A stretch of 64,000 bases of DNA from Flavimaribacter sp039888615 (GTDB taxonomy: Bacteria > Pseudomonadota > Alphaproteobacteria > Rhizobiales > Rhizobiaceae). Shown piece by piece: positions 8,477 to 16,197 of the stretch; positions within the stretch are counted from its first letter, which is position 1; each line of letters opens with the position of its first letter. The notes below the pieces were generated by a model, which was not told where the DNA came from, made no database searches, and worked only from the letters and a program-made list of their open reading frames with translations. Location: assembly GCA_039888615.1 (NCBI GenBank), contig JBDQQS010000003.1; one strand, 5' to 3'. The translations under genes and the position numbers were made by a program.

Positions 8477-8893
8477 TTACACAGGCCTGAATTTCGGAAT
8501 TCCGGCTTCCTTGCCTATCAGTTCGAAATAGGCCTTTACCCTCATTCCGACATGGATGTCCTGTTCGGCGACGTCCGTCAGCTGCGCATACATCCGCGCG
8601 CCGCCGTCGATATCGATGAGGCACATGATAACCGGCAATTCCTCTTGCCAGCCCTGGTAGTTCATCGCAACCGAATGCGAAATCGTATAGGAATAGACCG
8701 CGCCTTCCTGCTTCATCTCGGTCCAGACCAGGTCGCGGTCGCCGCATTCGATGCACCACGGCTTCGGATGAAAATTCACCGTTCCGCAGCTTGAACACTT
8801 CTGCATGACCAACCGCCCTTCCCTCGCTGCGCTCCAGAACGGGCGCGTCAGTTCGGGAATTTCGGGCAGCGGCTTGCTTGGCAATGCGTTCAT
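8477..8893 (-). CDS. DUF35 OB-fold protein with zinc ribbon, partner of the thiolase-like protein
   Basis: Small proteins of this family (138 residues here) bind to thiolase-like enzymes and are needed for their activity, as in BbsA-BbsB and ChsH2-Ltp2 complexes. The rubredoxin-like zinc ribbon is seen as CSSCGTVNFHPKPWCIECG, with four cysteines. The OB fold follows (GAVYSYTISHSVAMNY, PVIMCLIDIDGGARMYAQL, VGMRVKAYFELIG). The gene starts 3 bases after the stop of the thiolase-like gene, a typical coupled pair. Confidence 0.92.
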   Translation of the reverse strand: MNALPSKPLPEIPELTRPFWSAAREGRLVMQKCSSCGTVNFHPKPWCIECGDRDLVWTEMKQEGAVYSYTISHSVAMNYQGWQEELPVIMCLIDIDGGARMYAQLTDVAEQDIHVGMRVKAYFELIGKEAGIPKFRPV

Positions 8894-8896
8894 GGT

Positions 8897-10105
8897 TCAG
8901 GCCTCCGATCCGAGAATGATTGAGATGCAGCTGCGGCCCGGACGTCCGTACGGGATGCCGCCGAAGCCGCACACCGCCCCGATGGAGGCATCCTTGACCT
9001 GCCGGTCTCCGGCCTCTCCACGCAGTTGCGCCACACCCTCGACGAGGGGCATGAACCCGCCATTCGCGCCACCGGGCTGACCGCCTGAAAGCTGCCCGCC
9101 GTCAGTCGACAACGGAAAATCTCCGTCGAAACGCAGATCGCGCTCCTCGATGAACTTTCCGCCTTCTCCCTTCTTGCAGAAACCCCAGTCCTCGATCGTC
9201 ATCATCGAGATGAACGGGTAGTCGTCATAGGGCTGGAGAAAGTCGATGTCGTCGTGTTCGACGCCCGCCATTTCCATGGCGCGCGGCGCGGATTGGGAAA
9301 ATCCGGTGACCGTCACATCGGGAAAGACACGCGATCCGCAATAGAAGTTGTTCGTCTCTCCGCATCCAAGCATGTAGACGGGCCTGTCGGTGATGGTTTT
9401 CGCCGACTCGGCGGATGTTACGATATAGGCCAGTCCGCCGTTCACGATCGGAACGCAATCGAAAAGCCGGATCGGGTCCGACAGCATCCGCGAATCGAGA
9501 TAGTCGTCCAGCGTAAAGGGCTTGCGATAGATGGCGCCCGGGTGGAGGGAAGCGTGATACCGGTTCGTAACCGCCACCTTGCCCAGCTGCTCGGGCGATA
9601 CGTCGTGCTCATGCATGTACCTCCGCAGCACCAGCGCGAACTGGGCTGTCGCGCCCATGACGCCGAATGGCCCCTGGAAGTCCCAGTAGACGCCGCGCGT
9701 TCTCTCAGGCGAGAGCGGCAGGCCCGGTGCGATGGAAGGCAGGCTCAACGGCGTGTCCGCGCCAACGATCAGCGCCCGGTCGATTATTCCGGCCTCGATC
9801 AGCGCCGCTGCGCGAATAAGCATCGATGTCGCGGAACAGCCGCCCTGGTCGCCGCGTATCAGCGCGTTGGGACTGATGCCCAGATTTTCCGCGGTGGCCG
9901 CCGACCAGTTCACCGTGTGCGCCACTTCGGCATGAGAAACGCCAAGCCCCTGGCCGTCGAAATCGGACTTCGACATGCCCGCGCTCTCGAGCGCAATCTC
10001 CGCCGCCCAGGCGATGTACTCATCCACCGTCAGCACAGGCTCGCCGGGCTTCAGCCGGCTGTAAGGCGTCCTGCCATAGCCGACAATGGCGACATTTCCT
10101 CGCAT
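8897..10105 (-). CDS. thiolase-like (SCP2/Ltp2-type) acyl-CoA enzyme
   Basis: The protein has 402 residues and the thiolase fold of the SCP2-like branch. A nucleophile-type cysteine is present in GDQGGCSATSM. A C-terminal cysteine is in GAVCGFGGIPYG. The usual catalytic GHP motif is replaced by GGQPGG (in DGGQLSGGQPGGANGG), and QPYDDYPFISMM resembles the region that carries active-site tyrosines in Ltp2 aldolases. It could therefore be a thiolase with altered chemistry or a retro-aldolase. The DUF35 gene directly downstream agrees with either. It is the first gene of the minus-strand operon with a strong ribosome site (GGGAGGAG), and it diverges from the LysR gene. Confidence 0.85.
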   Translation of the reverse strand: MRGNVAIVGYGRTPYSRLKPGEPVLTVDEYIAWAAEIALESAGMSKSDFDGQGLGVSHAEVAHTVNWSAATAENLGISPNALIRGDQGGCSATSMLIRAAALIEAGIIDRALIVGADTPLSLPSIAPGLPLSPERTRGVYWDFQGPFGVMGATAQFALVLRRYMHEHDVSPEQLGKVAVTNRYHASLHPGAIYRKPFTLDDYLDSRMLSDPIRLFDCVPIVNGGLAYIVTSAESAKTITDRPVYMLGCGETNNFYCGSRVFPDVTVTGFSQSAPRAMEMAGVEHDDIDFLQPYDDYPFISMMTIEDWGFCKKGEGGKFIEERDLRFDGDFPLSTDGGQLSGGQPGGANGGFMPLVEGVAQLRGEAGDRQVKDASIGAVCGFGGIPYGRPGRSCISIILGSEA

Positions 10106-10209
10106 CGAGTCTCCTCCCTCGAAGGGCGCCGCATTAGACGCCCGGTATCGTGTCGATGTGAGAATGTGCGGGGTTACTGTATTTGTCTACTTTCTATAGG
10201 GAATAGACT

Positions 10210-10228
10210 TTATTGACGATCTGAATAT
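10210..10228. promoter_or_regulatory. likely LysR operator in the divergent control region
   Basis: The site reads TTATTGAC-GAT-CTGAATAT. Its right half is identical to the right half of the perfect palindrome at 11181-11199, and the left half matches at 5 of 8 positions. It lies 30 bases before the LysR start codon and about 105 bases before the start of the divergent operon. That is where a LysR protein usually binds to repress itself and activate the divergent promoter. Confidence 0.6.
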
Positions 10229-10258
10229 TATTTTCGCTTGGTGACGAGGGAGGAATCA

Positions 10259-11164
10259 ATGAATCTCAGGTCAATCGATCTGAACCTGCTTCTGGTGTTC
10301 GATGCGGTGTATTCGGAGCGAAGTATCTCCAGGGCGGCGCTACGCCTCAATCTTTCCCAGCCCGCCGTCTCGAACGCGCTGGCGCGATTGCGTCACGCCA
10401 TAGACGATCCGCTTTTCAAGCGCGAAGGAAGCGGCATGGCGCCGACCGCGCGCGCCAAGGCGCTGCGAGATCCTATCCGCAAGTCCCTGGAATTGCTGGA
10501 GCGTGGCCTGCGCAGCGACGAGGAATTCGACTATTCGAAATCGAACCGCGAATTCGTCATCGCCGTGGAAGACTACGGCGAAACCATCCTGATACCGCGT
10601 TTCATCGACTGGCTGACGGAGGCGGCGCCCGGCATCCACATCCAGATCCGGCCCGAGCCAAGCGCATCGCTGACCCGCGAACTCCGCGAAGGAACAGTTG
10701 ATCTTGCGCTCGACTACTTCGCCCTGCAAGGCGAGGGCTTCGTCAGCAAATGCGTATTGACGGAAGATCTTGTCACACTCGCGCGCATTGATCATCCGCT
10801 GCTCGGCGAACAGCTCTCTCTGGACACCTATCTCAACCTGCAGCACGTCGTCATAACGCCGCGCCGTAAATCCCGGCCGATGATCGATCTCGCTCTGGAC
10901 AAGCGTGGCCTGAAGAGAAAGATCGCCCTGACAGTGCCGCACTTCCTGTCGATGCCCGCAGTCGTGCAGCGCTCCAACCTGCTGGCGACTTTGCCGCGCA
11001 GAATGGCGTTCACCTATTCGGACCATTTTCGCCTGAAATCCTATACCGTGCCCATTCGAACGCCTGAATTTCCGGTCTTTTTGATTTGGCATGAGGCCCT
11101 GGACGAGGATCCAAGCCACCGGTGGCTGCGCAATCACCTCGTTGCTCTTTGCGCCAACCTCTGA
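10259..11164 (+). CDS. LysR-family transcriptional regulator
   Basis: The regulator is 301 residues from the ATG at 10259, chosen because GAGGGAGGA lies just upstream (a GTG 7 codons earlier is less likely). The winged helix-turn-helix is in the first 60 residues (LLLVFDAVYSERSISRAALR then LSQPAVSNALARLRH). The effector domain covers about residues 90-300 and is the NodD/LinR-like type seen in regulators that start with LRSIDLNLLLVFDA. Its place between the import/thiolase operon and the crotonase-GcdH operon suggests it controls both. Two matching palindromes flank it. The effector is probably the imported compound or its CoA ester. Confidence 0.93.
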   Translation: MNLRSIDLNLLLVFDAVYSERSISRAALRLNLSQPAVSNALARLRHAIDDPLFKREGSGMAPTARAKALRDPIRKSLELLERGLRSDEEFDYSKSNREFVIAVEDYGETILIPRFIDWLTEAAPGIHIQIRPEPSASLTRELREGTVDLALDYFALQGEGFVSKCVLTEDLVTLARIDHPLLGEQLSLDTYLNLQHVVITPRRKSRPMIDLALDKRGLKRKIALTVPHFLSMPAVVQRSNLLATLPRRMAFTYSDHFRLKSYTVPIRTPEFPVFLIWHEALDEDPSHRWLRNHLVALCANL

Positions 11165-11180
11165 ATGGTTGAGGCCCCTT

Positions 11181-11199
11181 ATATTCAGATCCTGAATAT
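11181..11199. promoter_or_regulatory. perfect palindromic operator before the crotonase operon
   Basis: ATATTCAG-ATC-CTGAATAT is a perfect 8-bp inverted repeat with a 3-base spacer, 80 bases before the crotonase gene and 17 bases after the LysR stop. A related copy is at 10210-10228. A half-like CTGAATA also occurs at 11223-11229. The most likely binder is the LysR protein encoded between the two sites. Confidence 0.65.
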
Positions 11200-11278
11200 T
11201 CATTCTCATCAAAATAAATTGGACTGAATACGGCAGTTCTTTTTAGGAAGTTGGTCCCTAATCAGGAAATCAATACGC

Positions 11279-12070
11279 ATGTCCAACTATCAGACGATCA
11301 CGTTTCGCCAGGAAGGCGCCAAAGCCTGTCTGACCTTCAATCGGCCAGAGGTGCTGAACGCGCTGAACAATCAGTTGGTCGCGGAATCGCTGGACGCCGT
11401 TCGCAATCTTTCCTCCGAAACCAGGGTCCTGATCCTGCGAGGCGCAGGCAAAGCTTTCGCGGCCGGGGCCGATCTCGAAGAGATGCAGCGGCGAACGCCG
11501 TGGAACGAAATCGATTTCGGCGCGCGGCGAGAATTGGCGCGCAGGCTCGAGACCATGCCTTTTCCAACGATCGCGGCGATCAACGGCTACGCGCTCGGGG
11601 GCGGTCTGGAACTGGCGCTCGCATGCCATATGCGGATCGCCAGCGCGACGGCGAAAGTGGGACTGCCGGAAACAAGGATAGGCATTCTGCCCGCCAACGG
11701 CGGCACCGCCCGCCTGACACGCCTTGTCGGCCGAGGCCGCGCCATGCGCATGATCCTGCTCGCCGAGCACATCGACGCAACCGAGGCGGAACGCCTGGGA
11801 ATCGTAGACTGGGTGGTCGAGCCGAAAGATTTCGATTCAGAAGTCGAGGCAGTCGCCGACAAGCTCTCGAAGCTGGCGAGCGTGTCGGCGCGCGCAATCA
11901 TTGACACAGTCTCGCGCAGCGCCGACATGACGATCGACCACGCGATAGACTACGAACATAGATGGTTCCAGATCTGCCTCGGCTCGGCCGACAAGCAGGA
12001 AGGCGTAAAGGCATTCCTTGAAAAGCGGACGCCGCAATTCGGCGCGGAGGCCGGCAAACACAGTTTCTGA
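11279..12070 (+). CDS. enoyl-CoA hydratase/isomerase (crotonase family)
   Basis: The enzyme hydrates enoyl-CoA to 3-hydroxyacyl-CoA. The 263 residues contain the oxyanion-hole segments KAFAAGADLEEM and INGYALGGGLELALACH. The two catalytic carboxylates usually seen in this family are represented by E in GGGLELALAC and E in VGLPETRIGILPANGGTARL. That would fit a hydratase. It is the first gene of the plus-strand operon with GcdH-like and acyl-CoA ligase genes. Crotonyl-CoA, the product of GcdH, would be its natural substrate. A modest AGGAA ribosome site precedes the ATG. Confidence 0.92.
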   Translation: MSNYQTITFRQEGAKACLTFNRPEVLNALNNQLVAESLDAVRNLSSETRVLILRGAGKAFAAGADLEEMQRRTPWNEIDFGARRELARRLETMPFPTIAAINGYALGGGLELALACHMRIASATAKVGLPETRIGILPANGGTARLTRLVGRGRAMRMILLAEHIDATEAERLGIVDWVVEPKDFDSEVEAVADKLSKLASVSARAIIDTVSRSADMTIDHAIDYEHRWFQICLGSADKQEGVKAFLEKRTPQFGAEAGKHSF

Positions 12071-12091
12071 TTGAGGGCGGGAGGAGATAAC

Positions 12092-13309
12092 ATGACCAAT
12101 CCGGAACCGGCGACCGACGTCCTTGATCGGGCGCGGATGAAGGGCGCGCAATTTTCGTGGGACGATCCGTTCCTGGTCGAGCACCTGCTGACGCCGGAAG
12201 AAATCATGATCCGGGATTCCGCGCGCGACTACGCGCAGGAACGGCTGATGCCGCGCATTCTCGACGCAAACCGGCACGAAACCTTCGATGTCGAGATCAT
12301 GCAGGAATTCGCCAAACTTGGATTTCTGGGCGCGACTATCGACGGATTCGGTTGCGCCGGGATAAGCTACGTCGCCTACGGTCTCATCGCCCGCGAATTC
12401 GAGCGGGTCGACACCTGTTTCCGCTCCGCCCTCGGCGTGCAGAGCACGCTCAGCATGCTGCCAATTTATCTCTACGGGTCTCAGAGCCAGCGCGAGACCT
12501 ACCTGCCGCCGATGGCGCGGGCAGAGAAACTGGGTTGTTTCGGCCTTACCGAGCCCGATCACGGTTCAGACCCGGGCGGCATGAAAACACGCGCACGCAA
12601 GGTCGACGGGGGCTATCGCCTGACAGGCAACAAGACATGGATTACTCATGCGCCGATCGCCGATATGATGATCGTTTGGGCGAAGGACGACGAAGGAACC
12701 GTTCGCGGTTTTATCCTTGAAAGAGGCATGGAAGGACTCGCGACCAGCAAGATCGAAGGCAAATTTTCCGTGCGCGCGTCTCCGACGGGGCAGATCCACA
12801 TGGACAATGTCTTCGTTCCAGATGAAAACCGGTTGCCCGGCGCACGAGGCGTGGGAGCGCCCTTCGGATGCCTGAACAACGCCCGCTTCGGCATCTGCTG
12901 GGGAGCGATCGGAGCCGCCGAATTCTGCTGGCACGCCTCCCGCCAGTATGCGATGGATCGCAAGCAGTTCGGCAAGCCGCTTGCGGCCAACCAGCTCATC
13001 CAGAAGAAGCTTGCAGACATGCAGACCGAGATCACGCTTGCCCTCGTCTCCTGCATTCACCTGAGCCGCCTGCGAGACGAAGGCAAGGCCAGCCCGGAAA
13101 TGGTTTCGCTGCTCAAGCGCAACAACGCGGGAAAGGCGCTTGAGATCGCGCGTCTCGCCCGCGACATTCACGGCGGGAACGGCATCTCTGACGAGTATCA
13201 CGTAATCCGGCATATGATGAACATGGAAACCGTTAACACGCTGGAAGGCACGCACGACATCCATGCGCTCGTTCTCGGACGCGCCCAGACCGAAATTTCA
13301 GCATTTTGA
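12092..13309 (+). CDS. gcdH: glutaryl-CoA dehydrogenase-like acyl-CoA dehydrogenase
   Basis: The flavoenzyme would oxidise and decarboxylate glutaryl-CoA to crotonyl-CoA. The 405 residues show the acyl-CoA dehydrogenase domains in order: N-terminal helices (to about 135), the beta domain (LGCFGLTEPDHGSDPGGM to about 245), and the C-terminal helices with RKQFGKPLAANQLIQKKLADM. The catalytic glutamate is in NTLEGTHDIHALVLGRAQ. FRSALGVQSTL matches the GcdH segment whose arginine binds the glutaryl carboxylate, so a dicarboxylic acyl-CoA is likely. The ATG at 12092 follows GGGAGGAG. It lies 21 bases after the crotonase stop. A close homologue for a different short dicarboxylate cannot be excluded. 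Confidence 0.88.
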   Translation: MTNPEPATDVLDRARMKGAQFSWDDPFLVEHLLTPEEIMIRDSARDYAQERLMPRILDANRHETFDVEIMQEFAKLGFLGATIDGFGCAGISYVAYGLIAREFERVDTCFRSALGVQSTLSMLPIYLYGSQSQRETYLPPMARAEKLGCFGLTEPDHGSDPGGMKTRARKVDGGYRLTGNKTWITHAPIADMMIVWAKDDEGTVRGFILERGMEGLATSKIEGKFSVRASPTGQIHMDNVFVPDENRLPGARGVGAPFGCLNNARFGICWGAIGAAEFCWHASRQYAMDRKQFGKPLAANQLIQKKLADMQTEITLALVSCIHLSRLRDEGKASPEMVSLLKRNNAGKALEIARLARDIHGGNGISDEYHVIRHMMNMETVNTLEGTHDIHALVLGRAQTEISAF

Positions 13310-13320
13310 GATCACGACAA

Positions 13321-15468
13321 ATGACCTATGCGAACCCTGACCGAACCGAAGTCATAAACCGGCTGATCAATCCGAAATCCATCGCTGTCATCGGCGCCTC
13401 CGAGAATTTTGGCAAGGTGAACGGGCGTCCGCTGAAACATCTCATCGAGAAGGGATACGCCGGCCGCATCATGCCGGTGAATCCCAAATATGAGGAAATC
13501 GCCGGCCTGACCTGCTATCCGAGCGTGAACGCCCTGCCGGAGGTCGCGGATCTCGCGATCATCGCCTTGCCCGCAGCGCAGGTATGCGACTGCGTGCGCC
13601 AGCTCGGCGGGAATGGCATTCGCGCCGCCGTGATTTTCAGTTCCGGTTTCGGAGAAATGGGAGAGGCGGGAAAGGCGCTCGAGAAAGAACTCGCGGAGAC
13701 GGCAGAGGCCGCTCGGGTCATTCTGCTTGGTCCCAATTGCCTTGGGTTCGTCAACGCGTTCGAGAATGTCTACGCGACCTTCAGTCAATATGCCGACGGC
13801 CAAACAGGGGCAGGACCGATCGCCTTCGTCACCCAGTCTGGCGCGTTCGGCACCGCAATCGCAGCGTTGATTCGACAGCGCGGCCTCGGTCTCGGATACT
13901 TTCTCAACACAGGAAACCAGGCCGATCTCGATTTCGCCGAACTGATGATGGCGCTCGTGGAAGATCCGCGCATCAAGGTGGCCGCCGGCTACCTTGAAGG
14001 ATTGAGCGATGGAGAGTCGCTCATCAAGCTGGCGCGAAAATGCCGCGATCTCGGCAAGCCGCTCATCCTGACCAAGGTGGGTCGGTTGGAATCCGGCGCG
14101 CGCGCCGCCGCTTCTCATACCGGAGCGCTGGCTGTTTCCGACGCGATCTTCGACGCTGTCGTGAGGCAATACGGCGTGATGCGGGCCCGGAACGAAGAAC
14201 AGATGCTCGACATGATGGAGGCGTTCTGCCAGCCGCGGCGTGCTTCGGGCAACGGCCTCGGCATTGCGACACAGTCCGGAGGGGCCGGCGTCATGATGGC
14301 GGATCGCGCCGAGGAAGTCGGGCTCGCAGTACCCGATCTCGGCGTGAACACACAGGCCAGGCTTGGCGAGGTGATGCCGGCTTTCGGCGCGGCCGGAAAC
14401 CCGGTCGACGTGACCGGCCAGTTCGTCGCGCGACCGGAGCTGCTGACAGAATCCGTTGTCGCGCTTCTGGATGACCCCGCCATCGACGTCGCCATCGTCT
14501 GGCTACAGTTGATGACGGCCCATGTCGACGCGTTGCTTGACATCTTCAGGGAAATACAAGAACGCACGCAGAAGTCATTCCTGGTGTGCTGGGTCGCAGC
14601 GCCCGAGGCAGCCATCAAGGGGCTGCGTGCAATGGAGATTCCCGTTTATCCTGCTGGCGAACGCGCGGTCGAAGCCGCAGCTGCCCTCTCGCGTTATGGA
14701 ATGCTCAAGCCGCCGGGCGACGATCTCGCCGTCAGCGCATTCAGCGCCGCTCCTGAAGGTTCGACCGGTTCGGGCATGCAGCCCAGCGTCGAGGCTTCGA
14801 ACTGGCTGCGCGAAGCCGGAGTGCCCATGGCAAGGGCTGCGCTGGCGGATAGCGAGGACAGCGCCGTCTCACTGTGGCGAGCCAATGGCGGTCCTGTGGC
14901 GCTGAAAATCGAATCGCCCGACATTCTGCACAAAACCGAGGTCGACGGCGTCATTCTCAACGTCAACAACGAGGACGCTGTCCGGTCGGGGTTTCGGATG
15001 CTTGTCGAGCGTATGCGCCATCATATGCCCGAGGCAAGCCTGTCTGGCGTGCTCGTTCAGGAAATGTCAGGCGGCCACGTCGAACTGGTGGTCGGCGTTC
15101 AGCGAGACCCGGTCTTTGGCATGATCGTCATGGTCGGATTCGGCGGCATTCTGGTTGAGGTGCTCAAGGACGTCACGTTTCGCAGGGCCCCCTTCGATCC
15201 GGATGAGGCTAAAGCCATGCTGGACGAGTTGAGGATGAGCGCGATCCTTGACGGAGTACGCGGCAAGCCAGCGGTCGACCGCGAAGCGATCGCCGCCTTG
15301 CTCTCTCGGCTGTCGCATTGGGCAAGCTGCATGGAGCCTCGTCTTTCCGAGCTGGATCTCAATCCGGTCCTAGTCGGCGAAGACGGACCGAGCGTCGTCG
15401 ACTGCGTCATGATTTTCGATGATCGCCACGCGTCAAAGCCGGACGCCAGGATAGATGAACCTGCCTGA
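13321..15468 (+). CDS. acyl-CoA synthetase, ADP-forming (acetate-CoA ligase family)
   Basis: These enzymes form an acyl-CoA from acid, CoA and ATP through a phosphohistidine. The 715 residues contain a CoA-binding Rossmann domain (SIAVIGASENFGKVNGRPL, about 20-145), the succinyl-CoA-synthetase-like domains with the phosphate-accepting histidine in AAASHTGALAVSDA (about residue 265), and a C-terminal ATP-grasp domain (about 490-710, PVALKIESPDILHKTEVDGV). No CoA-transferase is in the cluster, so this enzyme most likely activates the imported acid. The start is the ATG at 13321, 11 bases after the GcdH stop. Confidence 0.9.
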   Translation: MTYANPDRTEVINRLINPKSIAVIGASENFGKVNGRPLKHLIEKGYAGRIMPVNPKYEEIAGLTCYPSVNALPEVADLAIIALPAAQVCDCVRQLGGNGIRAAVIFSSGFGEMGEAGKALEKELAETAEAARVILLGPNCLGFVNAFENVYATFSQYADGQTGAGPIAFVTQSGAFGTAIAALIRQRGLGLGYFLNTGNQADLDFAELMMALVEDPRIKVAAGYLEGLSDGESLIKLARKCRDLGKPLILTKVGRLESGARAAASHTGALAVSDAIFDAVVRQYGVMRARNEEQMLDMMEAFCQPRRASGNGLGIATQSGGAGVMMADRAEEVGLAVPDLGVNTQARLGEVMPAFGAAGNPVDVTGQFVARPELLTESVVALLDDPAIDVAIVWLQLMTAHVDALLDIFREIQERTQKSFLVCWVAAPEAAIKGLRAMEIPVYPAGERAVEAAAALSRYGMLKPPGDDLAVSAFSAAPEGSTGSGMQPSVEASNWLREAGVPMARAALADSEDSAVSLWRANGGPVALKIESPDILHKTEVDGVILNVNNEDAVRSGFRMLVERMRHHMPEASLSGVLVQEMSGGHVELVVGVQRDPVFGMIVMVGFGGILVEVLKDVTFRRAPFDPDEAKAMLDELRMSAILDGVRGKPAVDREAIAALLSRLSHWASCMEPRLSELDLNPVLVGEDGPSVVDCVMIFDDRHASKPDARIDEPA

Positions 15469-16186
15469 CGGGCTGCTTTGGGCCGCGCCGATTCTTGTCC
15501 TCGCTTACGCGATCTACGGACTGACCGGATTTGGCTCCACAATAACCGGTCTGCCCCTGCTGCTGTTCTTCCAGCCGATAACAGTCGCTTCGCCGGTCAT
15601 GCAGCTTTTCGACATAGTTGCTGGCCTGCTCGTCGGTGTACGCAGCCGAAAGTCGGCGGCGCTTGGCGAACTTGCACGATTGTTGCCGTTTTCAGCAATC
15701 GGGATTGCTGCGGGATTGGTCGTTTTCAGCTATGCGCCGGAATATCTCCTGCGGCTTACACTCGGCGTGTTCCTTGTCATCTATTCCGCATGGTGCTTCT
15801 TCAATCGCGGATCAGCGCCAATCGTATCAAACCGCTGGGCAATCGTGGCCGGGCTGAGCGGAGGTGTGTTCACGGCCCTGTTTGGCACAGGAGGCCCCAT
15901 CTACTCCATTTATCTGTCCCGACGCCTTGCTGATCTGGCCGCCTTTCGGGCCTCGATCAGCATCTTCGTGATGACGGTCGGCCTTTGCCGTTTTTCGTGG
16001 TTCGTTTTCGAGGGCTATTACTTCCGCGGCGCAATGCTGACGCTTCTTGCTTGTCTTTTCCCGTGCATGCTTTTCGGGCTGTTTATCGGGAACGCATTAC
16101 GAGGCAGAGTGTCAGCGCAGACAGTCTTGCACGTTGTCTGGACGATGCTGCTTGTCGCAGGCCTCGGACTTGTTATTCGGCAGTGA
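15455..16186 (+). CDS. TauE/SafE-family membrane transporter
   Basis: The 243-residue protein has about eight hydrophobic helices and the TauE/SafE pattern (LAYAIYGLTGFGSTITGLPL near the start and GGVFTALFGTGGPIYSIYLS in the second half, the two half-repeats of the family). Members export sulfite, sulfoacetate or organic acids. The gene overlaps the acyl-CoA ligase gene by 14 bases and ends the operon, so it may export a product or move a sulfonated or carboxylated metabolite of the same pathway. The substrate cannot be decided. Confidence 0.85.
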   Translation: MNLPDGLLWAAPILVLAYAIYGLTGFGSTITGLPLLLFFQPITVASPVMQLFDIVAGLLVGVRSRKSAALGELARLLPFSAIGIAAGLVVFSYAPEYLLRLTLGVFLVIYSAWCFFNRGSAPIVSNRWAIVAGLSGGVFTALFGTGGPIYSIYLSRRLADLAAFRASISIFVMTVGLCRFSWFVFEGYYFRGAMLTLLACLFPCMLFGLFIGNALRGRVSAQTVLHVVWTMLLVAGLGLVIRQ

Positions 16187-16197
16187 GGTTCTCCCCA

